Positions 16,052 through 25,228 of a stretch of DNA of 64,000 nt are shown here, piece by piece (within the stretch, counting starts at the first letter, position 1; every line of letters begins with the position of its first letter). Location: NCBI GenBank assembly GCA_002086835.1, contig MVIG01000002.1, positions 124,001 through 188,000 on the forward strand, written 5' to 3'. A program made the position numbers and the translations under genes. Origin of the DNA: Mycolicibacterium porcinum. Its GTDB lineage: Bacteria; Actinomycetota; Actinomycetes; Mycobacteriales; Mycobacteriaceae. A model generated the notes under the pieces. That model ran no database searches. It was not told where the DNA came from and saw only the letters and a list, made by a program, of their open reading frames with translations.

Positions 16052-17293
16052 GAGGTCCAGGCGCACGAAGCCCCGTAGCAGTGGGTTGGCGGCGCGTTGG
16101 GGCTCGGTGTCGGTGGCCAGCGACAGGTTGGTCATCCTGGGGAGTAGGCGCGCAAGAGCCAGGCGGCCCTCTGTGCGTGCCAGCCGCGCGCCGAGGCAGA
16201 AGTGCGGCCCCACGCTGAACGCGAGGTGGGGCTTGTAGCCACCGCGGGCACGCCGGTCGAGCACCAGGTCATCGGCGTCGTCGAACACGGTGTCGTCGTG
16301 ATTGGCCGAGCAGTACAAGACGAACACTGTCGACCCGGCAGGAATCGTCACCCCGTGCAACCCGACGTCGCGGGTCGGGAATCGTGGTAGACCCTGTGCT
16401 GGGGCCTCGAGTCGAAGTATCTCTTCGAGGAAAGGCTCGATCAGTGCCGGTGCGTCTCGGAGGGTTTGTGCGAGTGCGGGCTCGGTGGCCAGCCGATGCA
16501 ATGCGCTGGTCAGCATGAACATCGTCGTTTCGTTCCCTCCGACGAGGAAAACCTTGGCCACGTTCACGATCTGGATGTCGGTGAGGCGTTCGCCGTCGAG
16601 TTCGATTGTGGTGAGCAGTGAGAAGAGGTCATTGCGCGGCGCCGCGCGCCGTTCCGATATCAACGAGAAGAAATAGTCGCTCATCTCCGCGATGCCTGTT
16701 GCGACCTCGGCTTGCCGCTCGGGAGTCTGCGGACCCGCCGTCCTGGTCATGATCTCGTCCGCCCAGAACAGGCAGCGGTCGGTCATCGCGGGATCGGCTC
16801 CGAGTGCCAGTGCGGTGACGGCCGCGGGCAACGGCCGGGCGAACTCGGTTGCGAACTCGACGCGGCCGCGGTCGATCCAGGTCGCGGAGAGGTTGTCGAT
16901 GAGGTCGGAGATGTCCGGCTCGAGGGCCGCGACATTGGCTTCGTTGAATACCTTTGCGACCAGACCGCGCACCTTGGTCTGCTCGGGTGGGTCGTTGTCG
17001 AGCAGCGTCGGTATCTCAGGACACGGACGCAGGATCGCGTTGAGTTCGTCCTGTCGCTCGGGTTCGCCGAACCAGGAGAACGGATTTCGCGGTGCTCGAG
17101 ACGAAAAGGTCGCGGTGTCCTTCACCACGCGGAGCACATCCTCATAGCGTGTGACCATGAATACCCCGGGTGCCATCTCGGTAACCGGTGAATGTTCCCG
17201 CAACGCCTTGTATATAGGAAAGGGACACTCGGTCATCGGGGCGAGCGAAGCGACGGGGGGCTCGGTGGCAGGCTCCGATGAAGTGGACATCAT
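15992..17293 (-). CDS. Cytochrome P450
   Basis: This 433-residue bacterial P450 has an I-helix oxygen-activation motif GGNETT (about 244-249), ExxR in EEILRLEAP (about 290) and the haem-binding loop FSVGPHFCLGARLA with the cysteine ligand near residue 367. It is soluble, with no membrane anchor. It starts at ATG 17293 (ATG 17290 possible). The 3' end extends past the family's usual end into 60 bp of the convergent quinone reductase gene, giving a non-conserved tail after RLDLLFG. Confidence 0.9.
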   Translation of the reverse strand: MMSTSSEPATEPPVASLAPMTECPFPIYKALREHSPVTEMAPGVFMVTRYEDVLRVVKDTATFSSRAPRNPFSWFGEPERQDELNAILRPCPEIPTLLDNDPPEQTKVRGLVAKVFNEANVAALEPDISDLIDNLSATWIDRGRVEFATEFARPLPAAVTALALGADPAMTDRCLFWADEIMTRTAGPQTPERQAEVATGIAEMSDYFFSLISERRAAPRNDLFSLLTTIELDGERLTDIQIVNVAKVFLVGGNETTMFMLTSALHRLATEPALAQTLRDAPALIEPFLEEILRLEAPAQGLPRFPTRDVGLHGVTIPAGSTVFVLYCSANHDDTVFDDADDLVLDRRARGGYKPHLAFSVGPHFCLGARLARTEGRLALARLLPRMTNLSLATDTEPQRAANPLLRGFVRLDLLFGNAHDNLSDCPALGQFG

Positions 17294-17307
17294 CCTCCGT
17301 TAGCGAT

Positions 17308-17329
17308 ATGTGGCACGAATTACCCACAT
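17308..17329. promoter_or_regulatory. Inverted repeat upstream of the P450 gene
   Basis: ATGTGG-N10-CCACAT is a perfect 6-bp-arm dyad 15 bp before the P450 start. It is likely an operator over the P450 promoter or leader. The TGTGG/CCACA core resembles the site at 19378, although the spacing differs. Confidence 0.5.
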
Positions 17330-17422
17330 TCTGTCTAATATGTTCCGAGTGTTCACGGAGTGGACTCGCTGAGATCATCGCGAACCGGCTCGACTACCCG
17401 GCAGTTCATCCGGCTCGGACGG

Positions 17423-18181
17423 TTACCGGCGCTGTATTGCCGCCAAACGTTCAGCGAAAGCGGGCGACTGGATCGAATGTGCCTGCGGCCCGAGTTCGAT
17501 GCCCTTGGCAAGCTCGTGTTGCTCGGAGTCCACCGCACCCGGATTGGCCGTAGCCCGCATCGACGCCTTTGTCGCCAGCACCACCTCGCGGGGAGCGGCG
17601 GCGGGCCCGGTGGCCAGCTCGAGTGCGTCCGCGACCGGATCGTCGGACCATCGGAGGGCCAAGCCGTAGCGAACCGCCGCCTCGGCATCGAACGACATAC
17701 CGAACAGGAGTGCCGCCCGGGCGGTCTGGGCGCCTACCGCACGGTTGAACATCCACGTGCATCCCCCGCCGGGATGTATACCCAACTTCTGAAACCGGGT
17801 GTCGAACAACGCGTTTGGTCCAGCTATGCGGATATCTGCGGCCAACGCGAGGTTGAGGCCGGCCCCGACGGCGGCGCCATTGACCGCCGCGATGGTCGGC
17901 AGCGTGCAATTGGCAAGCGCCATGAAACCGTCGTAGAGCCTCAGCAAGCCTTCCTCGGCGGCCGCACCGAGCGCACTCAGGTCGGCGCCCGCGCAAAACG
18001 CCTTGCCCGCGCCGGTAACCACGACGGCGTGCACGCCGGAATCGGTCTCGGCGCGTTCGACCGCCGAGCGCAACTGCGCCGACATCGAATCGTTGACCGC
18101 GTTTCGCCGGTCCGGGTCGTTGACGGTGATCAGCGCGACGCCGTCGGTCGAGCTGTAAAGGACGAGTTCGGCATCGGTCAT
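17423..18181 (-). CDS. Enoyl-CoA hydratase/isomerase (crotonase) family protein
   Basis: This 252-residue crotonase-fold protein has the oxyanion-hole segments [13 protein letters not shown] (about 60-72) and [17 protein letters not shown] (about 105-121), and [11 protein letters not shown] (about 135). The usual first catalytic Glu before LGI-PG is not obvious (FQKLGIHPG), so a hydratase reaction is uncertain; isomerase or hydrolase roles occur in the family. It lies upstream of the P450 gene on the same strand with a 129-bp gap. Confidence 0.85.
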   Translation of the reverse strand: MTDAELVLYSSTDGVALITVNDPDRRNAVNDSMSAQLRSAVERAETDSGVHAVVVTGAGKAFCAGADLSALGAAAEEGLLRLYDGFMALANCTLPTIAAVNGAAVGAGLNLALAADIRIAGPNALFDTRFQKLGIHPGGGCTWMFNRAVGAQTARAALLFGMSFDAEAAVRYGLALRWSDDPVADALELATGPAAAPREVVLATKASMRATANPGAVDSEQHELAKGIELGPQAHSIQSPAFAERLAAIQRR

Positions 18182-18252
18182 GGGAGCTCCGTGATTGGGT
18201 GACTATGGGTACGAGATGTTCGGGGGCGTGTCCCCACGCTGAACGACGTGTT

Positions 18253-18621
18253 CTAGTCGGCCTCTCGTGGCGGTCCGAGCGCGGTCATTGTCCCGAAGAT
18301 CGCGAGGAAGAACCCTGCGGCTCCGATACTGCTGCTGAAGTCGCGGGCTCGAACGTGCGAGCCGACGGCCAGGGCGAAGTACAGGGTGAGCATCGCGGTG
18401 GTCAAACGCCCTAATGCCGGAAAACGCCGCGCTGCCAACAATCCCAGGGCCGCGGCGGCCTTGATCGGCGGAAAGATCCATCGATAGCGCTGCGGGAACT
18501 CGACCTTGTCCAGCCCTTCGGTGACGAGCGGCAGCGGGATGGCGTAAATGACGGCGTCGAACGCCATGAACCAGCCCAGACCTGTATAGGCCCTGCCCGA
18601 CTTCAGTAACCCGATTGCCAT
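18253..18621 (-). CDS. DoxX-like small membrane protein
   Basis: This 122-residue protein has about four hydrophobic segments (FMAFDAVIYAIPLPLV, IKAAAALGLLAA, AMLTLYFALAVG, AAGFFLAIFGTMTAL), the size and pattern of DoxX-like membrane proteins. Function is unknown. It sits between TetR (18657) and the enoyl-CoA hydratase gene on the same strand and may be in their operon. Confidence 0.7.
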   Translation of the reverse strand: MAIGLLKSGRAYTGLGWFMAFDAVIYAIPLPLVTEGLDKVEFPQRYRWIFPPIKAAAALGLLAARRFPALGRLTTAMLTLYFALAVGSHVRARDFSSSIGAAGFFLAIFGTMTALGPPREAD

Positions 18622-18656
18622 GGTGCAACCATAACGGGGTTGATCAAATATTGCGA

Positions 18657-19319
18657 TTATTGTTCAATGTGTTCAGAAGATCGGACCCCTTGTGGGGCGA
18701 GGCAGGCGGGAAGGAAAGCGCGGATGAGTCCTTCGTCGCCGCCGTCCTCGGGCCGGCCGGGTTCGGCGATCAAGCTGAACGCAATGCGTGTGACCCAGCG
18801 CGCCATGGTGTCGGCGGTGAGATCGTCGCGGACTTCGCCGGCCTCCATGGCGACTTCGAGTCGTCGGCCCAGGACTTGTGCAAGGTGCTGGCTCCAAGTT
18901 TCGGAGGCCTCGGCCGCGTGAAAGGTTTTACTCAGATCGTCAGCGCCGATCAGCAGTGCCATGGTGGGCGAGTCCCGTGCCCCGCGCAGCCCAACCGCGG
19001 TGGCCTTGACGAGCTGCTCCAGGAAGGGTTCCTCGGTGTCCCAACAGGGTTCGGAGGCGTCGAGCACGGCACGGATCGCTCGTACGAATGACGCGGCCAG
19101 CAGGGCGTCCTTGGTGGGGAAGTAGTCGTAGACGGTCCGGCGATGCACACCGGCTCTGTTCGCGATATCGCTCATCCTGGTGCGACTCATGCCGCGCTCG
19201 GTGTAGCACGCTTCGGCGGCGGCAAGCAGTCGCTCCCGGGCCTGCTCTTCGCCGACAGGTGCATCGGCACCCCATGGTGCAGCCCGCCCTGAACTCGTCC
19301 GCCCTGACACGCTCGTCAT
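18657..19319 (-). CDS. TetR-family transcriptional regulator
   Basis: This 220-residue protein has an N-terminal HTH (RMSDIANRAGVHRRTVYDYF, then PTKDALLAA) at about residues 43-72. ATG 19319 is preferred; an ATG at 19460 would add 47 residues without TetR character and cover the operator. It is divergent to the CoA transferase at 19657 across 337 bp containing the dyad at 19378, a typical local-repressor layout. Confidence 0.87.
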   Translation of the reverse strand: MTSVSGRTSSGRAAPWGADAPVGEEQARERLLAAAEACYTERGMSRTRMSDIANRAGVHRRTVYDYFPTKDALLAASFVRAIRAVLDASEPCWDTEEPFLEQLVKATAVGLRGARDSPTMALLIGADDLSKTFHAAEASETWSQHLAQVLGRRLEVAMEAGEVRDDLTADTMARWVTRIAFSLIAEPGRPEDGGDEGLIRAFLPACLAPQGVRSSEHIEQ

Positions 19320-19656
19320 TCTCGCAACCCTCGATTTCGCCCTACTTCTTGACTGCAAACCACGTTTCACCCTACCGTGTGGTAGAAACCACATTATTTC
19401 AAATATGTGGTTCAGGAGACTCGGGAATGGATCGGTTGGACCTGCTGGTCTTCCGATCACGACGTGTACCTAGTAATCTATGTTGGCTATGTGATCCGTA
19501 TCTCGACAAGCAGGAACGCCGTTGATACTGTCACTAGATATCGTCGCAGTGATGAGTCATTAATTGAGAACAAGCGCATATGGCAGTCGTCACTCGCGGG
19601 ACCGTGCAGCTCCGCGGCGACAACCTCAGCCCTGGCCCAAGGATGGATGTGGGTAG
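19320..19656. other. Divergent promoter region between TetR and CoA transferase
   Basis: No gene is seen in these 337 bp, which are clearly AT-richer than the surrounding sequence. Several AACCAC/GTGGTT half-sites occur at 19358-19364, 19379-19392 and 19405-19412, which suggests more than one regulator-binding position. Confidence 0.5.
19378..19393. promoter_or_regulatory. Probable TetR operator, TGTGGT-AGAA-ACCACA
   Basis: Perfect 6-bp arms with a 4-bp spacer, 58 bp upstream of the TetR start and facing the divergent CoA transferase. Extra half-sites (AACCAC at 19358, GTGGTT at 19406) flank it. Position and symmetry fit autoregulation by the adjacent TetR. Confidence 0.65.
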
Positions 19657-20886
19657 ATGCAGAAACCGATGACCGGGGTGCGCGTTCTGGAAGTCGCGCA
19701 GTTCACCTTCGTGCCCTCGGCGGGCGCCGTGCTCGCGGACTGGGGTGCCGACGTCATCAAGATCGAGAACCCCGTGACGGGCGATGGGCAACGGGGGCTG
19801 GTGACTGTCAGCGGTCGCTCCGCCACGGCGCCGGGGGTCGCGTTTGCGCCCATGATGGAGGCGCCGAACCGCGGCAAGCGCAGCGTCGGCCTGTCCCTTG
19901 CTCTCAACCAGTCGCGACCGGTGTTCGAGGAGCTTGTCCGTCGCAGTGATGTTTTCCTGACCAACTATCTACCGCAGGCGCGGGCCAAGCTACGCATCGA
20001 CCTCGATGAGATCCGACGGATCAACCCGGCGATCATCTACGTCGCCGGCAGCGGATTCGGCAGCGAAGGGCCCGACCGGGATACCGGCGCTCACGATGTG
20101 ACGGCGTTCTGGGCCCGTTCGGGCAGCGCCGACGGGGTGACACCCACCGAATCGGAAGTGCCGACGGGCATGCCTGCCGGCGGATACGGCGACAATATGG
20201 GCGGGATCACCATCGCGGGTGCGGTGGCCGCGGCCTTGTACGGCAGGCACGCGACGGGGCAAACCTCCGTCATCGACGTCTCTCTGCTCGCAGTAGGGGC
20301 CTGGGCCAATCAGTTCAACCTGAACCTGGCGATGCTGTATGACTGCCCCCTTCCCAAGATCGACCACCGCGGCCAGGCCCCCGGCAACCCGCTGACCGGG
20401 GCCTACCGATGCTCGGATGGCCGGTTCATCCAGTTGTCGATGCTGCAGCCGACCCGCTACTGGTCGCCGATATGCCGGCTGTTCGGTCTGGACGAAGCTG
20501 CCGACGACGAGCGGTTTGCCTCGCTGGAGTCGCTCGCGGCGCACGCCGACGAGGCCTCGGCATTGATATCTTCGGCGGTCGGCGCGCGGACCTTCGAAGA
20601 GTGCAAACACCTACTCAACCTGTCCGGCGGCCAGTGGGCGCCGGTGCAGGATGCCTGGGAGGCAGCCAACGACGAGTCGCTGATCGCCAACGGGCGCATC
20701 GCCGATGTCGTTGATGCACAGGGTAATAAACAGCGATTGGTGGCCAACCCGGTGAGGTTCGACGAGGCGGCCGCCCATCTCACCCGCGCACCGATGTTCG
20801 CCGAACACACCGACGAGGTGTTGCGGGAGTTGGGTATTGGTGATCACGATCTGATCGAGCTGAAGATCGAAGGGGCCATCACCTGA
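19657..20886 (+). CDS. CaiB/BaiF (family III) CoA transferase
   Basis: This 409-residue protein has the family III fold: MTGVRVLEVAQFTFVPSAGA at the start, DWGADVIKIENP (about 30-41), NRGKRSVGLSL (about 70-80), and an Asp in TGAHDVTAFW (about 146) at the place of the nucleophilic aspartate. It moves CoA between carboxylic acids, here probably activating a catabolic intermediate. The start is ATG 19657; an internal ATG at 19669 matches the usual family start equally well. It is divergent to TetR 18657. Confidence 0.88.
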   Translation: MQKPMTGVRVLEVAQFTFVPSAGAVLADWGADVIKIENPVTGDGQRGLVTVSGRSATAPGVAFAPMMEAPNRGKRSVGLSLALNQSRPVFEELVRRSDVFLTNYLPQARAKLRIDLDEIRRINPAIIYVAGSGFGSEGPDRDTGAHDVTAFWARSGSADGVTPTESEVPTGMPAGGYGDNMGGITIAGAVAAALYGRHATGQTSVIDVSLLAVGAWANQFNLNLAMLYDCPLPKIDHRGQAPGNPLTGAYRCSDGRFIQLSMLQPTRYWSPICRLFGLDEAADDERFASLESLAAHADEASALISSAVGARTFEECKHLLNLSGGQWAPVQDAWEAANDESLIANGRIADVVDAQGNKQRLVANPVRFDEAAAHLTRAPMFAEHTDEVLRELGIGDHDLIELKIEGAIT

Positions 20887-20925
20887 GGCTCACCAGGTCA
20901 GCCCGGCGGTTCGCGGATGTACCGC

Positions 20926-21747
20926 TCAGGTCGACACCACTGACGGCGGTGGCTTGAATCCGGGGTTCACCAACGTCGTTGCCATACCGCTGCCGATGGG
21001 CCCCGCCTTGTCGAACAGCGTGGCGACGCCGGTGCCGACCCCGGCATGGCCGTAGTGTGTCACCGCCGCCAAGCCAATGTAGGGACCTTCTGGCAACCGG
21101 CTGAGCGTGAGGGTGTAGTCGGCGTTGATGAATTGCAGTCCGTCAGCGCCCCAATGGGTTATCGAGCTGGTCACGTCCCCGGCCATCGCGGCGCGAGTGA
21201 AAGGGGACAGCGGCTCGTCGTCGACGAGCGACTTCGTCTCCCGCACCCATGCGAACTTCTGTCCACCGTTCCTCCACTCGTCGCCCCCGACACCCGGACT
21301 GCCCATAACCGGGTCGCGGCCGTAGGAGTGGAACAGCATGAGGTGGTCGTCGTTCGGCATGTCGAGTTCCGCAGGGACTTCCGGCATCGTCATCGGCGTT
21401 GTCCACACCTTGTTTGTGGTGTGCTCGCCGTGGCGGAGGAACAAGGCGCTGGCCCGTGCCACCATGACGTCGTTCTGCGTCATGGTGGCGTCGACGAGCC
21501 GAAGTCGGCGTCCGTCACGCACCACCGATGAATGCACCTGCAGGGGTGACAGCGCGACAGGTCTGAGCAGGTCGACTGTCAGCCGGGCGGGCTGCAGATC
21601 AGCATCGGCATCGTTGACTTCCTGCTCGACCGCTCGCCCGAGCAACCCGCCGACGTAGTGACCACTGAGTGATGGACCCCATGGCCCGCGCGCCAAACTG
21701 GTCGGCACGTAACTATCGCCGTCGGTGACGAAGAAACAACTCTGCAC
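20926..21747 (-). CDS. Acyl-CoA thioesterase (double-hotdog, TesB-like)
   Basis: This 273-residue protein has two hotdog-like halves: the first with GHYVGGLLGRAVEQ and ARLTVDLLRPVALSPLQV, the second with SITHWGADGLQFINADYTLTLSR. The layout fits the thioesterase-like family of Actinobacteria that hydrolyses acyl-CoA. It is the last gene of the long minus-strand run and directly abuts the hydrolase gene (21748). Confidence 0.75.
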   Translation of the reverse strand: MQSCFFVTDGDSYVPTSLARGPWGPSLSGHYVGGLLGRAVEQEVNDADADLQPARLTVDLLRPVALSPLQVHSSVVRDGRRLRLVDATMTQNDVMVARASALFLRHGEHTTNKVWTTPMTMPEVPAELDMPNDDHLMLFHSYGRDPVMGSPGVGGDEWRNGGQKFAWVRETKSLVDDEPLSPFTRAAMAGDVTSSITHWGADGLQFINADYTLTLSRLPEGPYIGLAAVTHYGHAGVGTGVATLFDKAGPIGSGMATTLVNPGFKPPPSVVST

Positions 21748-22491
21748 TCACCCTTCTCCTCTCAGCTGGCACCGCTCGATAAGTATGCGTGCCAGTTGTT
21801 CCGGGTGACTGATCATCACATCGTGGCAGGCATCGACGGGGATCACTTCGTTGACCCCGCCGAGTGCCGCGATGCTGGCCTGCTGGGACTTCTGTGACAG
21901 TGCCCGGTCGCGGGTGGTCAGGATCCAGGTGCGGGGCACGTCGTCGGGAAGGGCGCTGCGGTCCACTGGCTCGACACCGATAACGGACGCTTCGTCGTAC
22001 AGCCGAGACATCGCGAACTCACGCTGTTGAGCCGTCATCCCGTTGCAGAAGGCGTACCGCGCCGCGAACTGCGGCACCTTCATCGGCTTGCCGTCCTTCG
22101 CGCCGCGACGGGCGAACCAGGCGAGCGGACCGCCGAGCGTGTCGAAGATGGTCTTACCTTGCGGGGGCACGAACGCGGCGGCGAGGATCATCTCCCGCAC
22201 CCGCGCCGCGCCGAGTTTCGCGACGACGCCCGGCACCGTGACGCCGGCCATGGAGTGGCCGACGATCACGATGTCACCAAGATCGGCATCCTCGATATCG
22301 GCTACCACCGAATCAACCCACTCATCGATCGTGGCGGTGGCCAGATCACCCGGCCTTGCGCCGCGCCCGGGTAGATCCACCGCCAGAGTTCGTAATTCCG
22401 GTTCCTGACGCCGCAATTCGGCGACTGTCAGCTCCCAGCAGTCCGCGGCGTGTTCTCCGCCGTGAACGAGAACGAGGCCGGGCAGAGTCAC
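21748..22491 (-). CDS. Alpha/beta hydrolase
   Basis: This 247-residue protein has the oxyanion segment VLVHGGEHAADCW (near residue 7), nucleophile elbow VGHSMAGV (Ser near 78), a candidate Asp in TTRDRALS and the final His in DACHDVMISHP. The size and short lid suggest an esterase or lactonase of the methylesterase/hydroxynitrile-lyase-like group. It is in the long minus-strand run between the LLM and thioesterase genes. Confidence 0.83.
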   Translation of the reverse strand: MTLPGLVLVHGGEHAADCWELTVAELRRQEPELRTLAVDLPGRGARPGDLATATIDEWVDSVVADIEDADLGDIVIVGHSMAGVTVPGVVAKLGAARVREMILAAAFVPPQGKTIFDTLGGPLAWFARRGAKDGKPMKVPQFAARYAFCNGMTAQQREFAMSRLYDEASVIGVEPVDRSALPDDVPRTWILTTRDRALSQKSQQASIAALGGVNEVIPVDACHDVMISHPEQLARILIERCQLRGEG

Positions 22492-22505
22492 GGGTCGCAG
22501 TCCTC

Positions 22506-23417
22506 TCAGCGGTGGATCAGCTGAGATGCCAGCAGATCGATATCGGTGCGGAAGTCGCTGAAACTGCGGCTGGCCGGCTCGATGGTGATCCAGGTGACGC
22601 CCGCCTCGGCGTAAGCGTCCAGCTTGGGCTGCACCGCAGACGTGAACGCCGTGCAGTCGCCGCTGGCGAGCAGGTCAGCCTCGAACGGCACGAACGACAC
22701 ATCGGCCGGGCCACGGTCGAGCTCGGCCCGTCTCTTGTTCACCGAACCTATCCATTCACTCAACGTCTCGATATCTTCCAGTGGTCGAGCCCGGGTGATG
22801 GCGGCCATCTCGCCCGACGCAGCCATCGGCATCCAGCCGTCGGCCACCTCGACGACACGGCGCTGCGCGGCGGCGCTGTTACCGCCGATCCAGATCGGCG
22901 GACCGCCGGGCGTCTGTGGCGGCGGAAGCGCGAGGTGACCGCTCACTCCGAATTCCGGTCCCTCATGATCCACGCCGGCCCACGTCGACCGCCATGCCGC
23001 GATCGCCTCGTCCAGCAGTGCGCCGCGACGACCGAAATCGGCTCCCAGCGCCTCGAATTCGGACTTCAGGTAGCCGGCACCGGTGCCGAGGGTGAAGCGG
23101 CCGCCGGACAGCAGGTCCAGACTCGCGGCTCCCTTTGCCGTCAAGAACGGGCTGCGGTAACCCGACACCAGGATGTAGGTCATCACCCGGATGCGGGTGG
23201 TCGCGGCAGCGGCGAAACTCAACGATACGAATGGGTCGAACGCGTGGTGGCCACCGTGGGCCAACCACTCCTTGTCTGGGTAGGGGTGCTCCGACATGGC
23301 GAATCCGTCGAAGCCGGCGTCTTCGACCAGCCGCGCGATATCGCCGATGGCGGCGCCCTCGGACCACCGATTCCAATGCTTGACCGCCCGCATCGGGAAC
23401 ATCAGGTTGTAACGCAC
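22506..23417 (-). CDS. LLM-class (F420-type) flavin-dependent oxidoreductase
   Basis: This 303-residue TIM-barrel protein of the luciferase-like family has GFDGFAMSEHPYP (about 34), SLSFAAAATTRIRVMTYILV (about 65), and GGRFTLGTGAGYLKSEFEALG (about 105). GTPIWIGG-type phosphate/cofactor segment: GGPPIWIGGNSAAAQRR. Actinobacterial members mostly use F420 rather than FMN. GTG start. It probably reduces or oxidises an acyl or ketone intermediate of the same operon; substrate unknown. Confidence 0.87.
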   Translation of the reverse strand: MRYNLMFPMRAVKHWNRWSEGAAIGDIARLVEDAGFDGFAMSEHPYPDKEWLAHGGHHAFDPFVSLSFAAAATTRIRVMTYILVSGYRSPFLTAKGAASLDLLSGGRFTLGTGAGYLKSEFEALGADFGRRGALLDEAIAAWRSTWAGVDHEGPEFGVSGHLALPPPQTPGGPPIWIGGNSAAAQRRVVEVADGWMPMAASGEMAAITRARPLEDIETLSEWIGSVNKRRAELDRGPADVSFVPFEADLLASGDCTAFTSAVQPKLDAYAEAGVTWITIEPASRSFSDFRTDIDLLASQLIHR

Positions 23418-23453
23418 GTGACCCCTATCGCCGATAATTAGCGAACTATATAA

Positions 23454-24617
23454 CTATCTCAGCATGGACCTGGCAATGACCTCGCGCTGAACTTCTGTGG
23501 CACCCTCACCGAGCCGCTTGACCCGCAGGTCACGGAACCATCGTTCCAGCGGCAGCTCCGCGGAAATGCCCAGTGCGCCATGGAGTTGGATGCAACGATC
23601 CAGCACTTTGTAGGCGGCCTCGGTGCCGTACATCTTGGCTACCGACGCGTCCACCCGGACGTTGCGGCCCAGGTCGGCGTTCCAGGCTGCCTGGTACATC
23701 AGGAGCCGGGCGGCGCGCAGCTCCACCTCGCTGTCCACCAGCATCCACTGCACGCCCTGCTTGTCGGCCAGCCGGCCGCCGAAGACGTCGCGGTCCTTGG
23801 CCCACTGGCAGGCCAGGTCCAGCGCACTCTGAGCGATCCCGATCGGCCCGGCGGCGTAGATGATCCGGCCGTGGATGAGGAAGTCACTCGCCAGTGAAAA
23901 GCCCTGTCCCTCTGCGCCGATCAACTGATCGTCCGGTAACCGCACGTTGTCGAAGTGCAGTTCGTAAGGGGCGAAGGAGGCCATCACCGGGATACGGCTG
24001 AATGTGACGCCTGGGGTGTCCTTCTCCAGGATGAACGCCGAGATCCCCTGGCGGCCTTCGCCGGTGCGGGCGTACACCACTCCCCAGTCGGCGCCGGGTG
24101 CGTGTGAGATCCACATCTTGGACCCGTTGAGCAGGTAACCGTCACCGTCCCGCGTGGCCTTGAGCTTGATCGCCCGCGCCGGATCGGAACCGCCGGATGC
24201 TTCGGTGATGGCGGTGTACGCCTTGGACATCGTGCCGTCGATGATCGGGCGGGCGTACTTCTCGAACTGGTCGGCCGACGCTTTGAACATGATGATGGGT
24301 GGGTTGCCGCCGAACGCGCCGAGCGCCGGGAAGAACGCTCCCATCCGGCATTTCGCCGCTTCCTCGGCAACCACAACCTGGCCGAGCACGCTCAGCCCGG
24401 CGCCCCCGTACTCCGCGGGAGTCTGGAGCGCCCACAGTCCGAGCTCACGCGCTTTCGCCTGCAGCTCGACCAGTTGCTCGCGGGGTAGCCCCACAGTGTC
24501 GTGGTCGAGTTTCTCCTCGAGCGGATGCACGTGTGCGTCCATGAACCGCCGCACGGTATCGCGCAGCATGACGAGTTCTTCCGGCAGCTCCCAAGAGCCG
24601 CTCTCGTTGCCGCTCAC
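23454..24617 (-). CDS. Acyl-CoA dehydrogenase
   Basis: This 387-residue acyl-CoA dehydrogenase has the FAD/substrate loop AYTAITEASGGSDPA (about 135-150), a mid-domain with LNGSKMWISHAPGADW, and the C-terminal LGEGATEVQR with the catalytic-base Glu in the position of YEGT. So it is probably an active stand-alone dehydrogenase, unlike the pair at 35599/36793. Its ATG overlaps the flavin-reductase stop (ATGA). Confidence 0.9.
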   Translation of the reverse strand: MSGNESGSWELPEELVMLRDTVRRFMDAHVHPLEEKLDHDTVGLPREQLVELQAKARELGLWALQTPAEYGGAGLSVLGQVVVAEEAAKCRMGAFFPALGAFGGNPPIIMFKASADQFEKYARPIIDGTMSKAYTAITEASGGSDPARAIKLKATRDGDGYLLNGSKMWISHAPGADWGVVYARTGEGRQGISAFILEKDTPGVTFSRIPVMASFAPYELHFDNVRLPDDQLIGAEGQGFSLASDFLIHGRIIYAAGPIGIAQSALDLACQWAKDRDVFGGRLADKQGVQWMLVDSEVELRAARLLMYQAAWNADLGRNVRVDASVAKMYGTEAAYKVLDRCIQLHGALGISAELPLERWFRDLRVKRLGEGATEVQREVIARSMLR

Positions 24618-25204
24618 GCTGTGTGCGCAGCAGCCGCCCGCAGGTCACGTGCGCTCTGCAGCTGCGGTTCGTGATTGGCCTCGTACTGCTCGATCCACTC
24701 ATGGGGGAGCTTGCCCCACGCCTCGCCGATACGCAGCCGCTGCTCGGTGCTGAACACCTCGGCGGCCACCACGTCACCGACGAAGATGGTGTTCTCGTCA
24801 TTGTCCAGCGAGCCGGTGATTCGGCACTCGACGTAGCTGTGCGCGTCGAGCAGGATCGGCGCCCCGGTGACACCGGCTTTGGTGCGCAGCTTGGCGATCT
24901 TGTCGCCGTCGCGGCCCGAGCTGCCGCCCAGGGTCATCAGGATGTCCATCGAGGCGTCGATCTCGTCGGGTCCGGCCGAGAGCATGTGCATCACGAAAAT
25001 GCCCGAGTTGACGAGCATGTCGTGTGTCCGGTTGTACTTGGTCAGGCTGACGGTGGCGCGGGGCAGCTCGGGCACGATGCTGGCCGAGCCGGCCGACAGC
25101 GACATCAGGCCGTTCGCGAAACCGTTGTCGATGGTGGTGATGGCTACGGGGAAGGGGCGTAGACCTGCAAGTACTTTGTCAGCCGCCGCGAGGTCGATTG
25201 TCAT
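24614..25204 (-). CDS. Flavin reductase-like domain protein
   Basis: This 196-residue protein has the flavin-reductase split-barrel: PFPVAITTIDNGFANGLMSLSAGSASIV-type strands at residues 17-45, YNRTHDMLVNSGIFVMHML (about 58-76), and YVECRI (about 125). Such proteins supply reduced flavin to two-component monooxygenases, or bind flavin themselves. No matching large monooxygenase is immediately adjacent. It is translationally coupled with the acyl-CoA dehydrogenase gene. Confidence 0.8.
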   Translation of the reverse strand: MTIDLAAADKVLAGLRPFPVAITTIDNGFANGLMSLSAGSASIVPELPRATVSLTKYNRTHDMLVNSGIFVMHMLSAGPDEIDASMDILMTLGGSSGRDGDKIAKLRTKAGVTGAPILLDAHSYVECRITGSLDNDENTIFVGDVVAAEVFSTEQRLRIGEAWGKLPHEWIEQYEANHEPQLQSARDLRAAAAHTA

Positions 25205-25228
25205 GTGTCTCTCCTTTGTCGATTGTCG

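Noticed and set aside
20881-20931. ACCTGAG...CTCAGGT repeat at the convergent end of the CoA transferase and thioesterase genes
   Set aside because: The 7-bp arms are 37 bp apart with no supporting inner pairing, too weak to call a terminator.
23418-23453. AT-rich gap upstream of the LLM gene as a separate promoter
   Set aside because: It could hold an internal promoter, but no clear -35/-10 pair or dyad is visible, so it is left unannotated.
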